Positions 36,301 to 43,214 of a DNA stretch of 64,000 bases are shown one piece after another. Each line of letters begins with the position of its first letter. The first letter of the stretch is position 1. Where the stretch lies: contig OZ247499.1 in assembly GCA_965233625.1 (NCBI GenBank), positions 310,001-374,000 of the forward strand. Reading direction: 5' to 3'. The position numbers were made by a program, and so were the translations under genes. Source of the stretch: G965233625 sp965233625. Lineage in GTDB: Bacteria > Planctomycetota > Planctomycetia > Pirellulales > Pirellulaceae. The notes beneath the pieces were generated by a model. That model saw nothing but the letters and a program-made list of their open reading frames with translations, had not been told where the DNA came from and searched no databases.

Positions 36301-37999
36301 TGATCTTCTGACTTCGCTTCCCGTCATGGTACGCGCGGCCATGACCAGCAACCCGCCTCTCCGCGAAGCCATGCGTGAGAAATTCGCCGGCATTGCAATG
36401 CTGCGTGTTCGCCGCGCGATGACGGCTTCGGATGTGCCAGCCCTGGAATCCGCCGCGATGCAGTTTCAGGCGACACCAGCTTCGGCCGAAGCGCTGATGT
36501 GGCTGGGCGACCGGGCGATGTCTAGCGGGTGGTTCGCACGGGCGGAAGCTTCCTACCGCGAAGCAGAACGGGACGCCAGTGTCACGCTCCGCACCGAACT
36601 GGCGCCACGCATGCGGTTAGCTGCGGCGATGCAAGGGCGGGAGTACGGAGAAGCGGTGACGGCGGACGTATCTTTCGGCGATGTAAATATGACGGCGGGC
36701 GAATTCGAAGCACTCGTCAAGGAGATGCGCGAAAGGCGCCCGGCGACTTCCGTCTCCTCGCAAGCGGTTGCGGTGCAGCAGTCGCTTCCCCAAGGCGAAT
36801 TGACTGCCGGCAAACGCTTCCGCATGGAAGGGGCCACGGGGCAGGACCATTCGCACGAAGTTACCCGGCACACCCGCACCTTCCATGCAGATTGGGCCAA
36901 CCGGCAACTGGCAGCCGTGCAGGAAGGCGATATCGCTTACATCGGTAATCGCTTCCAGATAACGGCTTTCAATCTTGCTACCGGCGAGCTTAAGTGGCGT
37001 ACGCAGAGGCTGGATGGAAAGGAGCCACGGGCGCAATTCTGGACATTCTGCAAGATGACACCATGCCTGGCAGGCGACCGCATCTATACGCGGCTACTGA
37101 ACGAAGAATCCGCCGTGCTGGCCTGCTTTGAAAAAGATACCGGCAAACTCGTATGGTCGGGGGCTGCCATCGCCGGTGAAGAACTTGTCGCCGGTCCGCT
37201 GCTGATCCAGGATCAGTTAACCGGGCTTGCGATGCAACGCGACGAACGTGGCAACGGCCGGCTGCAACTAGTGACATTCGACCGTGGAACGGGCGAAATT
37301 GTGCTGCGGCGCGATCTTATTGCGGTGCGCGGTGCATGGTGGGCCCGGCATTACTGCGAGGCGACGCCGCTGCACGACGGCCTAGTCGCGGCGCTGGGCG
37401 GTGTTGTACTGAACTGCGACCTGTCAGGGCGCGTGCGATGGGTGCGACGGCAGATGACGATGCCCGTCGAAGAAGAACCAGCATGGGTCAGGCAGCACTT
37501 CCAGGCGCCACTGCTGCACGATGGCAAGCTCTTTGTTGCCCAGCCAGGTGTACGGCACGTTGAATGTGTCGATGCAGCGACGGGCCGCAGTTTATGGAAA
37601 GCGTACTACCATGACATCCAGCGGATTGGCGGTGTGCTTAACGGCGAGAAAGGCGAATCGCTACTCGTACAGACCAGCCGTGGTTTCGAGGCGATCTCGC
37701 TTCGCGATGGCAAACAGGTATGGTCGCACAACACGGAAAATCCGCCGCTCACCAGTCTGTTGATTTCCAAAGATTCCATCCAGTACGTCACGCCGGAGCA
37801 CGTTCGCGACAAGAAGGCTCCGAAAATATCGTGGCTAACGCACGACGGCGAAGTGACGGCGCAGCAGGTCATCAAAGGGATTGAATCTGACGAGCCGCGG
37901 ACGGGACCGCTTCTGACAAGCCCGGCTGGTAAGTTCTGGATGCCGTATGTAAATGGTCCGCAAAGCAACCTACTGGAGCTGATCGAACTTAAGAAGTAA
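33326..37999 (+). CDS. Giant membrane protein: anti-sigma-like N-terminus, carbohydrate-binding-like, DUF1583-like and PQQ-propeller regions
   Basis: A 1557-residue protein starting at ATG 33326, 8 bp inside the sigma gene. Residues 1-70 are a short cytoplasmic helical segment (ELTIEQLEAIKAQLASAPELQAALADNLQLDSQL), followed by one transmembrane helix (about 77-101). An acidic Pro/Ala/Glu linker precedes a jelly-roll region (about 165-290; QIEAESFAKGNLEIDRE ... AGEYKLRLRYASRDSRPLKLTVNEK) like a carbohydrate-binding module. Then come a DUF1583-like region (about 320-560), a long helical part, and a PQQ-like beta-propeller (about 1200-1557; AFNLATGELKWRTQRLDG, CVDAATGRSLWKAYYHDI). The position suggests it restrains the ECF factor until the large extracellular part senses a ligand. 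That role is inference. Confidence 0.85.
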   Translation: MNNQEMKELLAEKFPGELTIEQLEAIKAQLASAPELQAALADNLQLDSQLVQALDQIQLPVDDLYRRTHIRPKPGYIAPLIGLLLCFAVVGITVCIVLNALGKKESSPSETASPSEAAATPGATADPDEVAAKPEEAGDEPPEPVADVDTPPSPPAAAPQGGFPRQIEAESFAKGNLEIDRETWGNAETAVVTTGSSRPSFATFNIEVAEAGEYKLRLRYASRDSRPLKLTVNEKTLDGYIAGDQSGGNSTENQKWFDVATIQLAAGENSLRLATGGNFPVLDKLEIDTIPSGKLTNPLAGVTPGKPGDEPQPGEGDNPDTPVQPPAPRVVHPWTATVDEANPPAFDEVAFKRFDVSRVLPRKEDLEKWFETLDGYDSQISQARTANGACAKIHGIVKLKAPWLDDSALKVTLDKHDHLRIHFFAGLEGVTLQYNLGRANHGWAAYRVTRKEAGDPLPSTYELTATDMGRSRATGMRYGGPVSLRYREGEILLTRGDIELLRAPLAQRPEDVYFHGDAEFHGIRFVRTADEPFAPPAELPVVVDIKKPAELDWKIRAETKQTRLDKLEDGSVRLHADNADDKSWAIAPLPAEGLHSFEFQLKDVTAGTAVFLSRQDGYVHDIIHFLSNKRGAVCASFTGNDSTVERDMPRLEEQLVTYVGKDPWVRIIYGIGSLRWWLSVDGVHWGEGYEMWHNLPGALSGFGIQHAGKAPNCGITLKRVVMREITPLTSMAAEDVYDRAKSFHEKENLGQWREAALKERPEDVEEDAWLTACAIRSLGGGCRQVLGRELRNFIFQSDAYKNLSFERKLETLAARALIDDGFHNYDALTRLSELFHDAARQAFDEGNAEAYSQMRRAMMQAPVYTNHHFKQHNESLIRQQLVMLMSRQRFQEAARFCQELEFFHQQRDINIVDWAQAIALRSLPRQPGEDSLPRLKEEWRHPYVEELNKKAYNVIAELRAILASDAHADAAQYIANLDPGAFEGLAPAGDDVDLLTSLPVMVRAAMTSNPPLREAMREKFAGIAMLRVRRAMTASDVPALESAAMQFQATPASAEALMWLGDRAMSSGWFARAEASYREAERDASVTLRTELAPRMRLAAAMQGREYGEAVTADVSFGDVNMTAGEFEALVKEMRERRPATSVSSQAVAVQQSLPQGELTAGKRFRMEGATGQDHSHEVTRHTRTFHADWANRQLAAVQEGDIAYIGNRFQITAFNLATGELKWRTQRLDGKEPRAQFWTFCKMTPCLAGDRIYTRLLNEESAVLACFEKDTGKLVWSGAAIAGEELVAGPLLIQDQLTGLAMQRDERGNGRLQLVTFDRGTGEIVLRRDLIAVRGAWWARHYCEATPLHDGLVAALGGVVLNCDLSGRVRWVRRQMTMPVEEEPAWVRQHFQAPLLHDGKLFVAQPGVRHVECVDAATGRSLWKAYYHDIQRIGGVLNGEKGESLLVQTSRGFEAISLRDGKQVWSHNTENPPLTSLLISKDSIQYVTPEHVRDKKAPKISWLTHDGEVTAQQVIKGIESDEPRTGPLLTSPAGKFWMPYVNGPQSNLLELIELKK

Positions 38000-38022
38000 C
38001 GGCGTCCCGGCGACCTGCCAGG

Positions 38023-38505
38023 TTACTTGTCAAAATGGATTTTACAGTAGCCGTCTTCGCAACCATCGTCTTCCTTCTTGCCCGCGATTAGATAGCGGTT
38101 GCGGGCGACCATTTTGTAGCCCCAGCGGTAAACCGGCCCGAAGAAGGGGATGTGCATCGCCGGTGCGAAGATCCACAGCATCGGCAGCTTTCGCGTGAGA
38201 TATTTGGCCGCATCGGCGCCGCCATAGACGCGTCCGTCCCGCGTGACGATGTACATCTGGTCCATCATCATCTCGTGCGTGAGTTCCGGGGCAAGGTCCT
38301 TCACTCTCTCGTCGTGCAAAGAGATGTAGGCAAACCGCTGCTTACCATCCAGCCAGCGCACTTTCTCGACACCGCCCCGGCAGAAGTTACATTTGCCGTC
38401 GTAAATCACAATGTCGGCTTCCGGCAGTTCGTCCACCGAAGGGAGATGCACTTCTTTCGCAGCCTTCTTCGGCTGGGTTGATTTGGATTCTGCTGTGGCA
38501 GACAT
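38023..38505 (-). CDS. DCC-family thiol-disulfide oxidoreductase-like protein (DUF393)
   Basis: A 160-residue protein of the DUF393/DCC family. The signature DIVIYDGKCNFCRGGVEKVRWLDGKQRF contains the D-G-x-C-x-x-C pair, and DGRVYGGADAAKYLTRKLP follows as in the family. A Lys-rich N-terminal tail of about 25 residues precedes it. Family members are thought to act as thioredoxin-like oxidoreductases, though substrates are poorly known. The gene converges with the giant membrane protein gene, and the stops are 23 bp apart. Confidence 0.88.
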   Translation of the reverse strand: MSATAESKSTQPKKAAKEVHLPSVDELPEADIVIYDGKCNFCRGGVEKVRWLDGKQRFAYISLHDERVKDLAPELTHEMMMDQMYIVTRDGRVYGGADAAKYLTRKLPMLWIFAPAMHIPFFGPVYRWGYKMVARNRYLIAGKKEDDGCEDGYCKIHFDK

Positions 38506-38635
38506 CGTGGTATCCGTGCTTGCAGGAATGAATGATCGTGCGTGCGCGTCGACGGGCCGCTCTATTCAATAGACCGCAAAGCATGGGTGGTGTGTAACCA
38601 GGAATACAGTGCGGCGATATCATTGCCGCGGACTG

Positions 38636-39388
38636 TTAACCCGCCTGTTGTGAAAGCAGCCGGAAGGCGACTTCCTGATCCGTGGTCCGTTCACCTTGCC
38701 GCAGCAGCCCGAAACGGTTGGCTTGCCAGCAGGCGCCGGTGGTTACATCCAGCGCGGTCAGCCAGCCGTACCCCTGGCAGTAAGTGTCGATGCAGGCGGC
38801 GCCGCCCGCATAGAGAATTTCGCCGTCGCGCTGCTCTGTGTGTCCCACAATGACAATTTTGCCTGAGTAGTGAACCCGGGGCGGCTGCCGCTGGTCCAGC
38901 AGCTCCCACCTCAGCGTGTACGAACTCTGCTGATCCATCGGCAGGTCGGCCTGGTAACTGGCGTGGGTGAAGATGTGCGAGCCGGTTTCAACGTAGTCCA
39001 CGCAACTGCGGATAAAATCCACGTCTTCCTGCGGGATTTCGGAAATCTTCGCCCCGAACCGGTACGAGTTCAGCATGGCGAATCCGCCCAGATCCATCCA
39101 GGTCCGCAGCGCTTGTTCATCGTGAAGTGCTGTGAGAAACAGCTCTTCATGATTCCCCATCACAGGGGTGTACTTGCACTGCTGGTGGAGCGATTGCAGG
39201 CGGTGGATCACTTCGGCGGAATTGCGGCCGCCGTCGATCATATCTCCCAGCGTGATGATGTGATCTTCTGGCTGTGGCGCGATGGCCTCGAGGACAACAT
39301 CCAGCGCGTGAATACACCCGTGAATATCACCAATAGCAATGGTGCGCCCGGTGGATAGTGGCGCCGGCGCCGCGAAATCATGCATCAT
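38636..39388 (-). CDS. Serine/threonine-type metallophosphatase (PrpA/ApaH-like)
   Basis: A 250-residue calcineurin-like phosphoesterase started at ATG 39388 (GTG 39391 and ATG 39385 are alternatives), behind AAGGA. The metal-binding motifs are complete: IAIGDIHGCIHALD, TLGDMIDGGRNSAEVI and VMGNHEELFLTAL, with later HTHASYQADLP-like and VGHTEQRDGE histidines. These are the PPP-type bacterial protein phosphatase motifs. It could reverse phosphorylation by the two Ser/Thr kinases in the window, but diadenosine-tetraphosphatase-type activity cannot be excluded. Confidence 0.9.
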   Translation of the reverse strand: MMHDFAAPAPLSTGRTIAIGDIHGCIHALDVVLEAIAPQPEDHIITLGDMIDGGRNSAEVIHRLQSLHQQCKYTPVMGNHEELFLTALHDEQALRTWMDLGGFAMLNSYRFGAKISEIPQEDVDFIRSCVDYVETGSHIFTHASYQADLPMDQQSSYTLRWELLDQRQPPRVHYSGKIVIVGHTEQRDGEILYAGGAACIDTYCQGYGWLTALDVTTGACWQANRFGLLRQGERTTDQEVAFRLLSQQAG

Positions 39389-39463
39389 CACGAAATTCCT
39401 TCCCTTCGCCTGCTTTCATTCCGTGAAAGCCATCAAGTGCACCACGCAGTTGCCAGTGGCTGG

Positions 39464-40264
39464 CTAAAACTGGTGGCCCTTCTGCGGCCCGTCTGCCGTA
39501 AGGGTTAAGATCTCAGGGCCATCTTCAGTCATCAGAATTGTGTGTTCGAACTGCGCTGACAGTGTGCCATCCGCGGTGCGGACCGTCCAGCCGTCGTTTT
39601 TGTCCATTCTGGTGCGGTAGTGCCCTACGTTAATCATAGGTTCAATGGTGAAGCAGATACCGGCGGGAAGCTTATCCGTGTGTGATTGTGGCGTCGGATA
39701 GTGCGGAATAGACGGGTCCTGATGAAATGCGCGACCCAGTCCGTGCCCGACATACTCCCGCACAACGGAAAACTTATATTCCCGCGCTTCAGCACAGATG
39801 GCCTGCCCGATTTTCGCAACGGTGCTACCCGGCTCGATAGCCTCAATCGCCCGGTACAGCGAATCAAACGCACACTGCGTTACTTTCCGCGCTTCGTCGC
39901 TCACTTCGCCAAGCATGAATGTTTCGGACTGGTCGCCGTACCAGCCATCCACCACACTTGTGATATCAACATTAGCGATATCGCCTTCCTTCAGCACAAG
40001 ATCGCCGGGGATGCCGTGGCAGATCACTTCGTTAACGCTGATACAACAGCTGCATGGGTAGCCATTATAACCTAGCGTTGCGGGCACATGACCATGATCC
40101 AGGGTGTATTCGCGGATCATATCGTCCAGATCGCCCGTCCGGGCGCCGGGAACAACATGCGGCCGGATGAAGTCCATTAGTTGTGCGTTGAACTTTCCAG
40201 CAGCGCGCATCGCGTTGCGTTCATCTTCTTTTAACCGCAGCCGGCGCGTTCGTCCCATGTGCAT
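39464..40264 (-). CDS. map: Methionine aminopeptidase, type I
   Basis: A 266-residue methionine aminopeptidase, which removes N-terminal Met from new proteins. ATG 40264 is preferred (GGGAAG five bases upstream; ATG 40258 is possible), giving MHMGRTRRLRLKEDERNAMRAAGKF. Metal ligands are recognisable: D in NVDITSVVDGWYGDQSETF (two Asp), H in GHGLGRAFHQDP, E in FTIEPMINVG and E in AQFEHTILMTEDG. The CHGIPG loop is normal. It is transcribed alone here, not beside secY or adk as in many bacteria. Confidence 0.95.
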   Translation of the reverse strand: MHMGRTRRLRLKEDERNAMRAAGKFNAQLMDFIRPHVVPGARTGDLDDMIREYTLDHGHVPATLGYNGYPCSCCISVNEVICHGIPGDLVLKEGDIANVDITSVVDGWYGDQSETFMLGEVSDEARKVTQCAFDSLYRAIEAIEPGSTVAKIGQAICAEAREYKFSVVREYVGHGLGRAFHQDPSIPHYPTPQSHTDKLPAGICFTIEPMINVGHYRTRMDKNDGWTVRTADGTLSAQFEHTILMTEDGPEILTLTADGPQKGHQF

Positions 40265-40525
40265 AAAAACTTCCCTTAGAATCCGGCAGAATTGCCGGTA
40301 ACTTCTGTGCAAATTCACCACAACTAGGGTGTCCCCCTAGCGGGTGATACCGTCAGTTTAGCATTCAAAAGAAAAAGAGCATACAGGATTATACCGCTGT
40401 GTAGCAGGCCTGTTGCAATTTCAAACTGTTACAATCGGCTGCATGCAGAAATTTGCTGAAACCTTTCCGGCCGAAAACAGCCTTCAAAGGTAAGTCTGAC
40501 AATCATTGGCTTTCACCATCTGGTT

Positions 40526-41584
40526 ATGGCACGACAGTTACTCACAGCTACCCAGCTCGCCACCTTTACTGATGGCGTCGCGAATCTGGCCCGCGCCGGC
40601 GCCCCTCTGGAACGGGGAATGGTGCTGCTGCGCGAGGATACGCAGCAGGTGGTCGGGGCCGCCATTAGCGAGATCAATGAGAAGCTGGAATCAGGCGGCT
40701 CTCTGCACGAGATTATTGCGGCGGATGACCGTTTTCCCCGCTCTTATTCCGCAATTTTAGAAGTAGGCATGCGTAGCGGGCGGCTGGCCGCAGCAATGGA
40801 GCCGGTGTCCACCGTTCTGCGGCGGGCCAGCGAACTGCGTCGCAGCATGATCGCCGCGATGGTCTATCCGTTTATGGTGCTGCTGGTCGCCTATCTGGTC
40901 GCACTCTTCATCTTTGTCTATTGGGCGCCGGAGGTAATGACCCACACCGGCGACGTGACCAGCATGTTCCGCCCGCTGAAGCCGTTCTTTCTGGCGGTTT
41001 CTTCGTATGCGTTGTATGTGGCGCCTGTCGTACCGGCGGTGGTGGCGTTGTTTCTGGTGTACTGGTCGTATCGCTCTAGCAGGTCTTATTTTTCGCCGCG
41101 GATGGGACTTGTTACTTCCGGCATCCAGCCAGAAGGTCGATACGCGATCTTCGCCGAAGTGCTGGCGCTGCTGCTCGACTGCGAAACCCCATTGCCGCAG
41201 GCTGTGCGTCTGGCTGCTGAGTGCACGGGTGACAAATTTATGGCAGCTGAAGGGGTTGAGTTGGCTACGCAACTGGAGCAAGGCGAAGTCTCGAAAAACG
41301 AACAGGATTCAACGGAAACCTCATCCGTTGGCATCCCGCCATTGCTTCGCTGGCTGGTGGTCAGTGCGCCCCAGCAGCAGAATCTGGTCGCTACTCTACG
41401 GCGCAGCGCGAGCGACTATCACGAACGCGCGGCGCAGAACAACGAATGGTACACCACCCGGCTGCCGGCCTACTTGAGCATCGGCGTCGGTGGCAGCATC
41501 GCCGCGATTCTTGCATTCTGTGTCATCGGCCCGTGGGCGTACATTATGATCCGCGTCGGACTGCCCGAAAGCATCTGGCAGTAG
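40526..41584 (+). CDS. GspF/PilC-type secretion inner-membrane protein, stand-alone
   Basis: A 352-residue integral membrane protein of the type II secretion F family. It has two T2SF repeats: residues about 8-130 (ATFTDGVANLARAGAPLERGMVLLRED; YSAILEVGMRSGRLAAAMEPVSTVLRRASELRRSMIAAMVYPFMVLLVAYLVALFIFVYW) and about 205-350 (FAEVLALLLDCETPLPQAVRLAAEC; AYLSIGVGGSIAAILAFCVIGPWAYIMI). Three hydrophobic helices are at about 110-135, 155-185 and 315-340. GspF forms the inner-membrane platform for pilin assembly ATPases. No GspE, pilin or secretin gene is adjacent, so partners must lie elsewhere. Confidence 0.88.
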   Translation: MARQLLTATQLATFTDGVANLARAGAPLERGMVLLREDTQQVVGAAISEINEKLESGGSLHEIIAADDRFPRSYSAILEVGMRSGRLAAAMEPVSTVLRRASELRRSMIAAMVYPFMVLLVAYLVALFIFVYWAPEVMTHTGDVTSMFRPLKPFFLAVSSYALYVAPVVPAVVALFLVYWSYRSSRSYFSPRMGLVTSGIQPEGRYAIFAEVLALLLDCETPLPQAVRLAAECTGDKFMAAEGVELATQLEQGEVSKNEQDSTETSSVGIPPLLRWLVVSAPQQQNLVATLRRSASDYHERAAQNNEWYTTRLPAYLSIGVGGSIAAILAFCVIGPWAYIMIRVGLPESIWQ

Positions 41585-41605
41585 CGCCAAGTGAAGCAAT
41601 TTAAT

Positions 41606-41630
41606 CCGTAGGTCAGGCGCCTGCCTGACG
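41606..41630. repeat. CAGGC-N4-GCCTG hairpin repeat, copy 1 (inverted partner of copy 2)
   Basis: A 25-bp element with the stem GTCAGGC / GCCTGAC and loop GCCT. It matches the reverse complement of 41703-41727 at 23 of 25 positions, and the two differences are the paired stem positions (T-A here, G-C there), a compensatory change. Confidence 0.75.
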
Positions 41631-41702
41631 ATGTATCGGATTCCACCTCAATCACTTTCGCGCAGGCGACAGATCTATTGATTTGACCGGCGCTATAGCA
41701 CG

Positions 41703-41727
41703 CGGCAGGCAGGCGCCTGCCCTACGG
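41703..41727. repeat. CAGGC-N4-GCCTG hairpin repeat, copy 2
   Basis: The inverted partner of 41606-41630, with stem GGCAGGC / GCCTGCC. The pair brackets 72 bp between the stops of two convergent genes, a usual site for REP-like elements or bidirectional terminators. Confidence 0.75.
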
Positions 41728-43197
41728 CTAGGTTAAGAGTTTGTGCAGCACATGACCGTGCACGTCCGTCAGGCGGCGATCGATGCCGTTGTGGCGGAAG
41801 GTCAGCTGTTCATGATTGAAGCCAAGCAGGTGCAGGATTGTGGCGTTCAGGTCGTGAACGGATGAGACATCTTCCACCGCTTTGAAGCCAAGCTCATCAG
41901 TCACGCCGTAACTGGCGCCGCGACGCACACCGGCGCCGGTCAGCATGGCGGTGAAGCCTGCGGGGTTGTGGTCGCGGCCTTTCGCGCCTTTCTGGAACAT
42001 GGGCATGCGGCCGAACTCCGTGCACCAGACGATCAGCGTATCTTCCAGCAGTCCGCGTTGCCGCATATCGCGGATCAGCGCGGCGGCAGGCTGGTCCATA
42101 ATGCGGCCGTGCTGCTCATACTGGCTCCGCAGCGCGCGGTGCCCGTCCCAGTTCAGTTTGCCACCGCTGGCGTAGGCGCCATTGAACAGCTGAACGAATC
42201 GCACGCCGCGTTCAATCAACCGCCGGGCGAGAATGCAGTTGCGTGCAAACGCGGATTTTAACTTATCACTAGGATCATCCGCGCCATACATTTTCAGAAT
42301 GTGCGCCGGTTCTCTGGAAAGGTCGCTCACCTCCGGCGCCGACAGTTGCATGCGGGCGGCGAGTTCATAGCTGGCAATCCGTGCGGCCAGTTCACCATCG
42401 AGCGGATTGCGTTGCAGGTGATCGCGATTGAGCGCCTGGAGAAGTTGCCGCGAGGCGCTATCGCCCGCTGGCGCCACGCTCGATGGCGGCTTGAGATTGG
42501 CGATGCCGCGCGATGCGCTGAACGGTGTGCCTTGAAAAACGGCTGGCAGAAAGCCCGGGCCCCAGTTGTTAACACTGGCCTGCGGAACGCCGCGCGGATC
42601 GGGGATGGCGACAAAGGCAGGCAGGTCCTGCGTTTCGCAACCCATTGCGTAGGTGACCCACGCGCCGATGCTGGGAAAGCCGTCCTGCACAAAGCCGGTG
42701 GAGAGAAAGTTCTCTGCCGGACCGTGCGTGTTGGACTTGCTAGTAAGCGAATGCACAAAGGCAAAATCGTCGACCTGCGCGGCAAGGTGCGGAATCATGT
42801 CCGACACCATCTTGCCCGTCTCGCCATGTGGGCGGAATTCAAATTGAGGCGCCGCAAGGTTTCCCGATGGCCCTTGAAACGTAACGGCAGGTCCGCCCGG
42901 CAGCGGCTTGCCATCGCGTTTTTTCAACTCAGGCTTGTAGTCCCAGGTTTCCAGCTGACTGCATGCGCCGGCACAGAAAATTACGACGACATTCTTGGCC
43001 TTCGGTGTGAAGTGCGGCTGCCTGGGCGCGTGAGGCCTGGATGGATCAATTTGCGGCGGCCCGGCGCCCAGTAGTTGTTGCTGCGAGAGCAGTCCGGTCA
43101 GCGCGATGGCGGGCAGACCGGCGACGGTCGAATTTAGGAAGCGACGCCGTTGTAGCAAGCTGCGGCCTGCGTGGGTGAGTACCGGAGCGTTGGGCAT
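41728..43197 (-). CDS. DUF1501 family protein with Tat-like leader
   Basis: A 489-residue member of DUF1501, a planctomycete-enriched family with a sulfatase/alkaline-phosphatase-like fold. The N-terminus LLQRRRFLNSTVAGLPAIALTGLL fits a Tat export leader (RRRFL). The body shows NVVVIFCAGACSQLETWDYKPELKKRDGKPLPG, SDMIPHLAAQVDDFAFVHSL, NTHGPAENFLSTGF, VWCTEFGRMPMFQKGAKGRDHNPAGFTAMLTGAGVRRG and DLNATILHLLGFNHEQLTFRHNG, all family blocks. DUF1501 genes usually follow a PSCyt1/PSD1 (DUF1549/DUF1553) cytochrome gene; that partner is absent. It starts 17 bp after the NRPS stop on the same strand and could be transcribed with it, perhaps only by chance. Confidence 0.92.
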   Translation of the reverse strand: MPNAPVLTHAGRSLLQRRRFLNSTVAGLPAIALTGLLSQQQLLGAGPPQIDPSRPHAPRQPHFTPKAKNVVVIFCAGACSQLETWDYKPELKKRDGKPLPGGPAVTFQGPSGNLAAPQFEFRPHGETGKMVSDMIPHLAAQVDDFAFVHSLTSKSNTHGPAENFLSTGFVQDGFPSIGAWVTYAMGCETQDLPAFVAIPDPRGVPQASVNNWGPGFLPAVFQGTPFSASRGIANLKPPSSVAPAGDSASRQLLQALNRDHLQRNPLDGELAARIASYELAARMQLSAPEVSDLSREPAHILKMYGADDPSDKLKSAFARNCILARRLIERGVRFVQLFNGAYASGGKLNWDGHRALRSQYEQHGRIMDQPAAALIRDMRQRGLLEDTLIVWCTEFGRMPMFQKGAKGRDHNPAGFTAMLTGAGVRRGASYGVTDELGFKAVEDVSSVHDLNATILHLLGFNHEQLTFRHNGIDRRLTDVHGHVLHKLLT

Positions 43198-43214
43198 CTC
43201 TTTCTTCCGTTGGT

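Noticed and set aside
42301..43074. 257-codon plus-strand open frame opposite DUF1501
   Set aside because: Arg/Lys-rich shadow of a clear DUF1501 gene with no motif.
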